From positions 43,600-107,599 of the forward strand of contig JAQVMT010000005.1 in the NCBI GenBank assembly GCA_028703495.1: DNA of 64,000 nucleotides. The letters are read 5' to 3'. Source of the stretch: Clostridia bacterium (GTDB lineage Bacteria > Bacillota > Clostridia > Christensenellales > CAG-314). The position numbers and the translations under genes were made by a program. This document shows, piece after piece, positions 48,380-58,057 of this stretch (positions within the stretch are counted from its first letter, which is position 1; every line of letters starts with the position of its first letter). Under the pieces are notes generated by a model. The model saw only the letters and a list, made by a program, of their open reading frames with translations, was not told the origin of the DNA and did not search any database.

Positions 48380-48415
48380 CGGCGGTTATCGCGACGTGAT
48401 AACGTCATTTTTATC
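48375..48415 (+). terminator. Terminator-like hairpin after the mini-ORF array
   Basis: TGACggcgGTTATC-gcgacgt-GATAACGTCATTTTT. Confidence 0.5.
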
Positions 48416-48708
48416 GCGAATTCCTATTATTTAGTACCGAACTCGTCATTAAGCTACCTAGATGAAAATAATTTAACCGTAGATGGTAAATGCAGACGTT
48501 CTTAATCTCTTTTAGCTATTTTAAGCAATTAGCAAAGTAGTTACACGTAAGCTTAAAGAAGTTAATATCTAATGATCCCAATCCCAATACTGAGCTTTTA
48601 ACTTTACAAAAGTTTTTCAAAAGCATTACCAAAAGATGCGAGTACGTATTTGCATACTATTGTATAATTACTGCGAAGAAAAACATGGAGGAATAAGAAA
48701 ATAAAAAT

Positions 48709-49173
48709 ATGAAAGGACTAAGAATTATTACAAAAGTATTATGTTTTACGTTGATATGCTCAATGGTTGTTGGCTTGACAGCATGCAACGGCGGCGAAAA
48801 GAATATTTTGGTTATATCGCGTGAGGACGGTAGCGGAACGCGCGACGCTTTCGACGGACTTATTCTAAACGAGGCGGGCGCAAGCTTGAAGAAAGATGCA
48901 AGCGGAAACGCATATACTTCAAGCCCCCTTGTTAAATCCGCAGAAATATTGAGTAAGACGGGCGATGTCATAACAAAGGTATCGTCTACAAAAACCGCAA
49001 TCGGCTATATTTCACTTGGTTCATTGAGCAACACCGTCAAGGCGGTATCGGTCAACGGAATAGCGGCAAGCGCGGAAACGGTGCTTAACGGCACTTACGC
49101 ACTCAAACGTCCGTTTGTGATCGTCACTTCAAATTCTGCAACAATGACGGCGAATATAACGCTTAATAAGTAA
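48709..49173 (+). CDS. Lipoprotein resembling one half of a PstS-like substrate-binding protein
   Basis: Lipobox VVGLTACNGG; VISREDGSGTRDAFDGL, KTAIGYISLGSLSNTVKAVSVNGI, GTYALKRPFVIVT; only 154 aa. Confidence 0.75.
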   Translation: MKGLRIITKVLCFTLICSMVVGLTACNGGEKNILVISREDGSGTRDAFDGLILNEAGASLKKDASGNAYTSSPLVKSAEILSKTGDVITKVSSTKTAIGYISLGSLSNTVKAVSVNGIAASAETVLNGTYALKRPFVIVTSNSATMTANITLNK

Positions 49174-49174
49174 G

Positions 49175-49759
49175 TTACTCAATTAAGGAGCGGTAAACCT
49201 CGGTGTCGAGGCCTTTGAATACAATATCCTTTATAAACAGCTTGTTTGCCTGTGTGTTTTCAATATATCCACGGTAAATCTTCTCAAAATAATAGAATAA
49301 CATCGAGGTTAGATAATCCCAAAGAATTAAATAGTGATTGTCACTAAGGAATCTGCCGGTCGAAAAAATAGCTTTGGCGCAAGGCAAAAAATCACTGGCG
49401 CGTGGGTTGTTAACGATCGGATCGTAACCAAATTCGTAGGTGTATGCAATGTAATATAAAGCTCCGTCAGGCTCGGCAAGTGTTTTTTCCAGCATAAAGT
49501 CCCACAGCATAGAAGCAGTGGCTTTTCTTTTTTGAATCTCATCAAATACAATTTTCATTAATGAATTGTCGTAATACTTAGCAACCTCATCCAAAAAGTT
49601 TCTTTTTGTCTTAAAATAATTGAATAAGGTAAAGTCCGAAACATTACACATTTTTGCAACGCTCTGTGCCGTTACCGCTCTGAAGCCGTTGTTTCTGCAT
49701 ATCGTGATTGCAGCCCTAATCATCTTCTCATCAATGTTAGTTAGTTTTCTATAAGCCAT
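49175..49759 (-). CDS. TetR family transcriptional regulator
   Basis: IRAAITICRNNGFRAVTAQSVAKMCNVSDFTLFNYFKTKRNFLDEVAKYY. Confidence 0.92.
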   Translation of the reverse strand: MAYRKLTNIDEKMIRAAITICRNNGFRAVTAQSVAKMCNVSDFTLFNYFKTKRNFLDEVAKYYDNSLMKIVFDEIQKRKATASMLWDFMLEKTLAEPDGALYYIAYTYEFGYDPIVNNPRASDFLPCAKAIFSTGRFLSDNHYLILWDYLTSMLFYYFEKIYRGYIENTQANKLFIKDIVFKGLDTEVYRSLIE

Positions 49760-50338
49760 TTGTCAATACCCACCCTTATACCAAGTGACTTCTTATATGA
49801 GCATTTTGTCGAGTGGTTTTGGATTGTCTGTCTAAAGAGAGTCCCACGCAATTACTCAAATATGAGGAAATTAGTACTAATTGTATTATAGCATAAGACA
49901 AGAAAGCTGTAAAGTTTTTCTTGGGTGTATCATATTTATTTGTTTTGAATAGTTGCAATCGGACTAAAAATGTGTTACTATATAGTGACCACTATGTGAT
50001 GGTCCGTTGCTTTTAAGGAGGTAAGATATGAGTCTTATTCAAACAGCACGAATTCCTGCGTGCATTACTTCCTTGGTCGGCTTCTCTATTAAAAAAATCG
50101 GAATTAATTGTAGCGGGAAAGCGTTTATTATTTATTTTTTACCATGTGCAAAAGGCTATATTGTGCTTCTCGCTTTATTGTGTTTGCAAAGGATGAGTTT
50201 GACACTGCTATGAGTATGTTTTACTGTGGGTAAATTACGGCTAAAGCGCATAAATGATGGAATTTATTTATCGATAGCGAGTTATACCTATATGAAAAAT
50301 GCAATAAATATGTAAAACTAAAAGAGGAGGGCGATGCA

Positions 50339-50815
50339 ATGGATAATGAAATAGTAGAGAATTATTCCGGTATGGTGTATAGAATTGCATACGGGTATGT
50401 CAAAAATAAGTATGATGCCGAAGACGTAACCAGCGAAGTTTTTTTACGCTATTTCAGGCGTCCTCGTTTCTTTGTGAATAACGAGCACACAAAAGCATGG
50501 CTTATAAAGGTAACGATAAATTGCTCAAAGGATAACATAAAGAGTAACAGTGCCTATGTCGGCTTAAGCGAGATTGATGCTGAAGCATTGAGGAGCGATA
50601 CGGAAGAGTGGTTTATAGACAAGACTGATATTCATATGTGCTTAAGCAAGCTTGATGAGACTTCAAGGAGCATAGTATACTTATTCTATTATGAGGATCT
50701 GACAGTTAAGCAGATAAGTAAGGCACTATCGATTAATGAAAATACAGTTAAAACAAAATTATTCAGAGCCAGAGAAAAATTAGCGATAATCTTGAAACCT
50801 GATGACAATTATTAG
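50339..50815 (+). CDS. ECF RNA polymerase sigma factor
   Basis: YGYVKNKYDAEDVTSEVFLRYFR; region 4 LTVKQISKALSINENTVKTKLFRAREKL. Confidence 0.93.
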   Translation: MDNEIVENYSGMVYRIAYGYVKNKYDAEDVTSEVFLRYFRRPRFFVNNEHTKAWLIKVTINCSKDNIKSNSAYVGLSEIDAEALRSDTEEWFIDKTDIHMCLSKLDETSRSIVYLFYYEDLTVKQISKALSINENTVKTKLFRAREKLAIILKPDDNY

Positions 50816-50830
50816 GGTATTATTAGTGAA

Positions 50831-51145
50831 ATGAGAAAAGAATTAGAAGAATATTTTAATACGGTTGTTCCGACCGAGGAATACACAACGCGGCTGAAAG
50901 AGGATGTCACTCGCCAAAGAAAAAAGGTAAGGAAGACAATGTATCTGTCTTTAGAATACATCTGTTCGGCAATTGTATGTGTGCTTCTATTTGTGGTGGG
51001 CAAATTGAGCGGTATTACTTCGATACCCTCAAGTACGGAAACAGGTTCGATATTTATATCGAGCGAAACACTGGCATTTGTCGTAGTGTTGCTGTTTGCC
51101 GCTTTGGTTACGATGTTTACAGTGTTGTACATTAAGAGAAAATAA
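50831..51145 (+). CDS. Small two-TM protein, putative anti-sigma factor
   Basis: Immediately downstream of sigma gene; N-terminal ~40 aa charged segment then two TM helices. Confidence 0.55.
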   Translation: MRKELEEYFNTVVPTEEYTTRLKEDVTRQRKKVRKTMYLSLEYICSAIVCVLLFVVGKLSGITSIPSSTETGSIFISSETLAFVVVLLFAALVTMFTVLYIKRK

Positions 51146-51167
51146 GAATTGATACAAGGAGGTTCAG

Positions 51168-54164
51168 ATGAAAAATAGTTTTACGTTTTATAGAAAAGCT
51201 GTTGTGGTTATTTTCATGCTGGCAATATGCTTATCGATAATATTGGCTTCGAAGGAAATAAATGTATTTGCCGACGAAGAAAGAACTATACTTGTCACCG
51301 ATGGTCAAACCAGCTATATTCGAGAGGATATCACGCTTTTTATTGGAGAAAACTATCTTGAAGCAAGCACCCTTGCATTGTCAAGATTCAATTATTGCAC
51401 AAGTGATTTGCGTGGCGGAATAACCACGAATTTACCGAGTCAACTAAGCGCTGTCGTTGGAATAATTAATGAATTGATGGACTATGATATGCCGCGGAAG
51501 CTTGGAGGCGGAGCGGCGGTAATCGGCTACAATCGGACAACGAATATCGACTATGCACTTAGAAGTCTTTCGGCATTGGAAATGTCGAAAGAAGATGCAT
51601 TGGCACGGTCAAATATGTTTTTAAATAACGGAGCGCAGCATTGGAGCGTGCCGGTCGTTGTATCCGAATCAAATTCATATTCGCAATATGCTTCTCCTTT
51701 AACGATTCCCGAGACCTCAAGATCGCTGTTTACGGAGTGGTTTACCGAGCAAACAGGCACTGAAGATCAACCGTACTGGTGGAAGGAGGTTATGACATTA
51801 TGCGTGTGGGATTTTGCTGTGTTTCCCACATCGATAGCTATGATGGGTATTGAGCAAATAGGTAATTTGATGAGGGAGTATCAACGTTTTATAGTTTTAT
51901 ATGCTTCAAATGACCCCAAAGCAGGCAATCCTATAACCGATCTCGGCATCGAAAACACAAGCTACGACAGCAAATATGACAGCACATGGACTAAGGTTGA
52001 ATGGTTTAACGGCGATGAGTATGCAAACCTCAATTGTACTCTTGAAACAAATACACCCGTTTATATATACATTCAGCAGAATACAACGCCTTCCACATTC
52101 GGTACATACATTTGCGAGCTGGCTATAGGATATACAAGTATGAGCGTAGCTTCTTTTCAAAACGAATTGAGAAATCCCAGATGGGCAATGTTTGCGTTGT
52201 CGTGGCAAGGATTTTATACCTTTGAATCTGATTTGTGCGGAGGTAACGGTGAATATGTAGTTTATGTAGGATATAATACTACAAACAATCCAAATAAAGC
52301 AATCAGAGGTGTTGTGCTCAAGACTCAACAAGGACGTCAATTAAGCTTTCCGAATTCCACTCTTTATATCATAAATAATATGACGTATATAGCGGCAGAG
52401 GTTTACAGATTTAAGGATAACGACATTGTAACGTCATACGGATATTCGGATAACTCTACATTCGATGACGATTATAATGCTGCGTTGCTTTACACGTTCG
52501 ATCCTGCTGCAGGCGACCCGTTGACGGATGATTTTTTACTTTATGGCGGAAGCTATTCGGATGAGGACTGGATAACGGTAAAAAATCAAGACGGAAATTT
52601 GGCAAACACAAGAAATTCAGAGCATGGATCGTCTTATCTTGCAATAAAGAAGGGGTGTAGGCACGTTAATGAGTCGGGTACGATCTTTAATAATGATTAT
52701 TATTGTTGGGAGAACTGTGACAAATGCGGTCGCTATTTTAACAAGCAAGTTCATACTTTTGAAGTCAGCGAAGTTATAAAACAGCCGACATGTTTGGAAA
52801 ACGGAATGGAACGTGTTAAGTGCACTCATTGCGGTTATACCTGCAAAAGAGAAGTTCTAGCCTTAGGACACAATTGGAAGCACGTTTCCGGCGGCGCAAG
52901 CGGACACACCACAAATTGTACACGTTGTAAAGAATCGCATTTCAATGAGCATAACTTTTTACATTCCGATGTTATGAAGCACAGCTGTACCGAAAAGGGC
53001 TCGTATATCGATGTATGTACGGATTGTTTCTACTTTGACGGTATTCATTTATATGAAGAATACGGCGAGCACGACCACAGCAAAAGTGAGGTAGTATCCG
53101 AGCCAAGTTACGGTTATTGCGGTATTACCAATCACATCTGTAAATACTGCGGACACATAGAGGAGGAAAGAACATGGATATATTTAGATGGGCTTAAGAT
53201 GTTCGGCCCAAATACTTGGGATACATGTGTTGACAATGCCGTGGAAAACAGTGGAGCATCGTTTAATTTTACGCCGATTTTATACAATTTAAATCGAGAT
53301 TGTAGAGCGGGATATACGATTTTGATGGGGTATCGAACGAATTCGAGACCATGTATAACAAATATTTTTGTCTCTTTGGTCAACCACGGTGAACAGTATA
53401 TTGATGAAAACGGTTATATATATCGTTCAGTTGAATTGATGGAAGAAGATTGGTACGGCGAAGGTAAGGTAACGTACCTTGTCGGAGATGCAAATAAAGG
53501 TGTAGGTGGTGTCGATATGTTTATTTATTGTACCTACAACAGAAATGCCGGCGCTCCGATAACTGCAGTCCATTTCGGCAATTATTATGATTTCGACCGA
53601 GACGGATATGAAATTGTCCTGACGGAGGACGGCGATTATGCTGAGTTGAACAAAGGGACAGGACTTCCGGATGTATTTATGTTCGTTCAAAGAGGAGATG
53701 TAATACAAAGCAAAGCAAGAGAATACAGCATAAGAATTCAAACAGCGGACTGTTGGTGGGCAGGAACCGATTCGGAAATATCGGTTGCAATCCATTGTAA
53801 GAACGGAAATACTTCTTGGCGTGTATTAGACATAAGCGGAAATGATGATTTTGAAAGAGATGATTGCGATACATATTCGTTTTGGTCACAGGATTACGGA
53901 GAGATTGAGGGAATCGAGCTGCATAATGCGGGGAGCGACGCATGGTGCGTTGCGTGGGTGGAGCTAGACGGAACGACATATCATTTGCATGGTGCATGGC
54001 TGGAGGAAAGCTATTACTATATAGATGCTACACATGCCGAGCATTATGCGAGCATATTTGCAGACGGAAGCTATGTTGCAATTTTGTTGTTTACAACAAC
54101 AAGTGTTGCGGTATGTGTATATATTGTAGTTGTCAAAAAGAAAAAAAGCCGATTAACGGTTTAA
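51168..54164 (+). CDS. Large secreted, C-terminally membrane-anchored protein with extracytoplasmic CxxC (zinc-ribbon-like) repeats
   Basis: Signal/TM N-terminus; CDKCGRYF, CTHCGYTC, CTRCKESH, CTDCFYF, CKYCGHIEE; C-terminal TM + KKKKSR. Confidence 0.7.
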   Translation: MKNSFTFYRKAVVVIFMLAICLSIILASKEINVFADEERTILVTDGQTSYIREDITLFIGENYLEASTLALSRFNYCTSDLRGGITTNLPSQLSAVVGIINELMDYDMPRKLGGGAAVIGYNRTTNIDYALRSLSALEMSKEDALARSNMFLNNGAQHWSVPVVVSESNSYSQYASPLTIPETSRSLFTEWFTEQTGTEDQPYWWKEVMTLCVWDFAVFPTSIAMMGIEQIGNLMREYQRFIVLYASNDPKAGNPITDLGIENTSYDSKYDSTWTKVEWFNGDEYANLNCTLETNTPVYIYIQQNTTPSTFGTYICELAIGYTSMSVASFQNELRNPRWAMFALSWQGFYTFESDLCGGNGEYVVYVGYNTTNNPNKAIRGVVLKTQQGRQLSFPNSTLYIINNMTYIAAEVYRFKDNDIVTSYGYSDNSTFDDDYNAALLYTFDPAAGDPLTDDFLLYGGSYSDEDWITVKNQDGNLANTRNSEHGSSYLAIKKGCRHVNESGTIFNNDYYCWENCDKCGRYFNKQVHTFEVSEVIKQPTCLENGMERVKCTHCGYTCKREVLALGHNWKHVSGGASGHTTNCTRCKESHFNEHNFLHSDVMKHSCTEKGSYIDVCTDCFYFDGIHLYEEYGEHDHSKSEVVSEPSYGYCGITNHICKYCGHIEEERTWIYLDGLKMFGPNTWDTCVDNAVENSGASFNFTPILYNLNRDCRAGYTILMGYRTNSRPCITNIFVSLVNHGEQYIDENGYIYRSVELMEEDWYGEGKVTYLVGDANKGVGGVDMFIYCTYNRNAGAPITAVHFGNYYDFDRDGYEIVLTEDGDYAELNKGTGLPDVFMFVQRGDVIQSKAREYSIRIQTADCWWAGTDSEISVAIHCKNGNTSWRVLDISGNDDFERDDCDTYSFWSQDYGEIEGIELHNAGSDAWCVAWVELDGTTYHLHGAWLEESYYYIDATHAEHYASIFADGSYVAILLFTTTSVAVCVYIVVVKKKKSRLTV

Positions 54165-54192
54165 AAATATAAAGAGAAAAAAAGGAGTAATT

Positions 54193-56481
54193 ATGATTAA
54201 ATCAAAAGACAAACTTATAGCAATGGTGTTATTTGTATGCTTATTGACGGTGGTAAGCTTGGTACTGAATCTTTACAGTACTACAAGTAGAAGAGTTTAT
54301 GCAGAAGAAAGCATGAAGTATGTAAAAGAGCTACGTGTTTCCTCAAGCGGAAGCTCAAGCGGAGCATCGGACTATTTATCGAACAACGGATATAGCGTGG
54401 TGGATGGTGATCTAAACGCAAATACCGGCAAGGATTTTGTGTATCTAGGTTACAAATCGACTTCGGAACGCGCGGATGCGATTCACAGTATTAAGCTTTT
54501 ATCGTCAACCAATGGAGTGTATACAAGTAAGTATGCAACCGTCAGCAATACGGTGATGTATATAAGAGAAAACTCGTTGGAAGCATATGAACAATTGTCG
54601 GAAGAAGATGCGGCAAACAATAAAGTTATACCCTATAAATATGAAAACGGCGATCCGGGAGCGTTTTCAGATCTTGAGGATGTTGCTAAATGGATATTAG
54701 ATGCTGTGAATAACTTCAAAGCAAACTATATTGGTAACAGTCCGTTTGCGAAATCTGCATACGAGATATTGAATACAATGTGTATAAATGATATTGTGTA
54801 TCAGCCGACAACGGAAGGGGAAAAGGTATTGTTGGGCGATTATTTGATTAACGGAACGTACCAATGGTATGACTTGTTACCTATATTTACCGAATGTGGC
54901 GGCGAGATGTCCTCAGGCTTGTATGAAGTGTTATTGGTAGGACAACGCTCGATTAATGAAGACAGCTTTCTTACAAAAATGTCTAAAGGAGTTATTGCAA
55001 GCAACAATATAACCGACGAGGAATGGAATGCGTATGCAAGTGTATTTGTTACATGGTTTGATATGATTTCTCAGTTTTGTATGGAAAACTCGGCTTTCTA
55101 TTTGTTTGGTGCCATTTGCGATGAGTTAGCTACATACAGCTACGGCGATGCAACCTTAAGAGAATTCTTTATGCAAGCCGCTCATAACGAGGACGAAGTA
55201 AAAGCTGTAATTAAGACATTGAATAAGTATGAGCTTGAGCTTTTATTGGTTGCAAATCCTGTTATTACATTGCTAAACGCAACGGTTGACGATGTTTCAA
55301 AGTTAGCTCTAGAGTATTCCGATTTTGAAGGTAATTATAACTTTTGGGCATATTCCGACAGAGATATGTATACAAAAGAAATTTCCCTTACCGCAGCTGC
55401 CGCTAAAAAGCAACAGCGAGATGCAGTTGCAGGTAGAGATTTTTGGAAAACAGATATTATTGTTCAAAGCTCGCTAGGCGCATTGATAGCTGTTACACTA
55501 ACCGTAATGTCAATTACATATTTTGTTTCAAAATCATTAACGACAAAGGCAACAACGCTTGCACAAACTTCATTGGATGATGCGTTAAGGGGAGCATTTA
55601 CGATGAAAAACGGTGGTGGTTCACTGCTATACAAGAATGCCGTCGCATCTGCGGAAAAGGCATCGGTTATGTTGAAAACAGCTACTCGCGTTTCTAATGT
55701 CGCAAAGGTATTAAGTGTTGTCGGAAAAGTTGTTATCGTTGTAGCTGTTGTCGCTATGGTAGTATTATTGGTTTACAGTCTTGTTCAATATTACAAGAAT
55801 GAATTACCGAATTATGACGATATGCCCAATATTGTATACGATGAAGTATATTACGAAGGGAACCCGCATCTGGTAAAGTACACGCTTGTAAACGGAGCGA
55901 ATATAGACAGTAAGAAGTCGGCAGATTTGAACGGCGGAGGAGCTCCTACGTGGAACGCCTTGTACACCTCAACCAGTGAATACGCGGGAGACCCGATAAA
56001 TACGAACATTCAGATAAAGGGTGGCTCGGGTGTTGATAATAATATGAGGGGAGTAAGCTTCTTCGGTGAGAATAAGTCGGGAAGCACTAACTCCGGTGTA
56101 TTAACTACATCGAAGGGCTGTTACATAAGCTATGGATATTATTGCGATCACAGAGGTACATCCTTTACCACAACATCCACCGAGCATGAATTTGTATGCA
56201 ATAAGTGTGGAGAAACAGTACATGAGGAGCATTACAGCTCCAATACGATAACGCTTATAGAAGCAACGGAAACAAGCGAGGGATATGAAATGGGAACCTG
56301 CGATGCATGCGGTGCAGTGTACGGAAAGACAACTCCCAAATTAGCCCCGACAAGCGGAACAATATTTGTAGGAGCTGCCGGCTGGATTCTACTACCGCTT
56401 GCATTAATAATAGGCGGTGCGATAGGTGCCTTGATCGGAATCTATGCATTAAAAAAGAAAAAGGCTAAAGCACAAGAATAA
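54193..56481 (+). CDS. Membrane-anchored extracytoplasmic protein with CxxC repeats, partner of preceding gene
   Basis: N-terminal TM, internal TMs, EFVCNKCGETVHEEH, MGTCDACGAVYGKTTPK, C-terminal TM + KKKKAKAQE. Confidence 0.7.
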   Translation: MIKSKDKLIAMVLFVCLLTVVSLVLNLYSTTSRRVYAEESMKYVKELRVSSSGSSSGASDYLSNNGYSVVDGDLNANTGKDFVYLGYKSTSERADAIHSIKLLSSTNGVYTSKYATVSNTVMYIRENSLEAYEQLSEEDAANNKVIPYKYENGDPGAFSDLEDVAKWILDAVNNFKANYIGNSPFAKSAYEILNTMCINDIVYQPTTEGEKVLLGDYLINGTYQWYDLLPIFTECGGEMSSGLYEVLLVGQRSINEDSFLTKMSKGVIASNNITDEEWNAYASVFVTWFDMISQFCMENSAFYLFGAICDELATYSYGDATLREFFMQAAHNEDEVKAVIKTLNKYELELLLVANPVITLLNATVDDVSKLALEYSDFEGNYNFWAYSDRDMYTKEISLTAAAAKKQQRDAVAGRDFWKTDIIVQSSLGALIAVTLTVMSITYFVSKSLTTKATTLAQTSLDDALRGAFTMKNGGGSLLYKNAVASAEKASVMLKTATRVSNVAKVLSVVGKVVIVVAVVAMVVLLVYSLVQYYKNELPNYDDMPNIVYDEVYYEGNPHLVKYTLVNGANIDSKKSADLNGGGAPTWNALYTSTSEYAGDPINTNIQIKGGSGVDNNMRGVSFFGENKSGSTNSGVLTTSKGCYISYGYYCDHRGTSFTTTSTEHEFVCNKCGETVHEEHYSSNTITLIEATETSEGYEMGTCDACGAVYGKTTPKLAPTSGTIFVGAAGWILLPLALIIGGAIGALIGIYALKKKKAKAQE

Positions 56482-56613
56482 TCATTATTTTAGAGAAATA
56501 TGTACCCGATACAAAATAGCTTCTAATCTCTAGATTAAACGCAGATTTGTATTGGTATAAAAAGTATAATACTTAGTAACGCCAAATATGAGATTTTGGC
56601 GTGTGGATAAGTA

Positions 56614-56661
56614 TAAAACCCTGTCGATAGCGGACAAAGTGCAATCGACAGGGTTTTATTA
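56614..56661. terminator. Terminator-like hairpin
   Basis: AAAACCCTGTCGAT...ATCGACAGGGTTTTATT. Confidence 0.8.
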
Positions 56662-56706
56662 AAAAGGAACGCAAAAGTATTTCATCGACTAGATATTAAT
56701 GCGTAA

Positions 56707-57939
56707 CTAAAAATTTTCCAACGTTCCGACGAAGATCGGAAGTTTTGTAGTATTGTCAACGATGAAATACACGAAGGGACGGTTAAAATAGACAGGTTTT
56801 TCAGATGGCATCGAGGTCTTTGACATAATAACCGCGGTTACGGCGCCTGCTTTAGTGCCTGCTTCGTCGAATACGATATGTGTTTTATGGATGACGTCGC
56901 TTATAAACAGACCTCCTTCCGCGCTCATTCCCGTGAAGTCCGCACAAGCACCGAAGGATCTAACCATACCCATATTATACAAGCAATCTTTAAGACTTGT
57001 ATCATACTCGTTTTCATACTTTGGAATTCTGACGGTGGCTTCACAGCCCACCGAATTCATTATCGTGCAATAGTATTCGTAATCGATTGATTGCATAAAC
57101 TCATCAAGCCCCACATTCTGGTTCGGCATAAGAGCAACATAACTGTAATTGCCGTTCTTATACATCTTTGTGAGGCGTACACAGGTTTTGGTATAGGCTA
57201 TTTTTTCGGATGAACACAAAAAGTCGGTTGTGACCTCCGAGCCGTTTTGATTATAAAAGGTGTCGGACACGGTACTGCCTTTCGTGTATTTTGTTTCCCA
57301 TTCCGCGTCAAACAAAAGTGCGTTTATCAAAAACATAACGGTGGAAGAATCTATATCCTCGATGATTTTACCGACCATTCCATCAGTTTTCTTATTTACC
57401 CACGCATTAATATCATCAACGGTTTTCCGATCGAAATCAGCCGCGTATGCTTGAGCTCCGTAATAGTCGGCGTTGGTTTGCAAAAAGCTTTTAAGCACGT
57501 AAATGCCGTCTTTTCTAAACCATATGGAATTGGCAATGCTGAGCTTATCCGAATCGTTGCTCGGCAAAGAGTTTACATACGAATACAGGCAATCGTTCAG
57601 CTGTTGCATACTCATACCATCTGACAAAACCTCAAGCATTTCCGTTTGAGTATCTCCAACTGCACCATTAGCGGTCATAGCCAGCGCAAGCATAATCGAA
57701 AGCGGCGAAATAAGCGAATTACCCTCGATTTTTTGTTCACGGAAAAGCTCAAATGCAAAATCGACGTAACCTGCAATAAATTCCTTGCTTATATCGATGT
57801 CGTTGATTTCGTTGGCATAGACTTCTTTCATTAAATCGGTGGAGTATAATATTTGGTCGTTATTTCCGCAAGCTTGGAATACACAACACGCAGATATAAC
57901 CAGTAATATACATATCAATAAAGAAAATGATTTTTTCAT
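56707..57939 (-). CDS. Serpin family lipoprotein
   Basis: Lipobox VFQACGNN; NSLISPLSIMLALAMTANGA; hinge VFDEAGTKAGAVTAV; VYFNRPFVYFIVDNTTKLPIFVG. Confidence 0.95.
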   Translation of the reverse strand: MKKSFSLLICILLVISACCVFQACGNNDQILYSTDLMKEVYANEINDIDISKEFIAGYVDFAFELFREQKIEGNSLISPLSIMLALAMTANGAVGDTQTEMLEVLSDGMSMQQLNDCLYSYVNSLPSNDSDKLSIANSIWFRKDGIYVLKSFLQTNADYYGAQAYAADFDRKTVDDINAWVNKKTDGMVGKIIEDIDSSTVMFLINALLFDAEWETKYTKGSTVSDTFYNQNGSEVTTDFLCSSEKIAYTKTCVRLTKMYKNGNYSYVALMPNQNVGLDEFMQSIDYEYYCTIMNSVGCEATVRIPKYENEYDTSLKDCLYNMGMVRSFGACADFTGMSAEGGLFISDVIHKTHIVFDEAGTKAGAVTAVIMSKTSMPSEKPVYFNRPFVYFIVDNTTKLPIFVGTLENF

Positions 57940-58057
57940 TATGCACCTCCATAAGTCATTTTCTTGATTATATACTATATTCCATTCATTGTCAAGGATG
58001 ATTTTTTCTTTTATGTATTATTATCGATGCAGGTTAAAATGACCAAAAAAATAAAAA

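Noticed and set aside
50339-56481. Known defence island or toxin-antitoxin system
   Set aside because: No nuclease, helicase, TIR, reverse transcriptase or known defence motifs; architecture fits sigma-controlled surface proteins.
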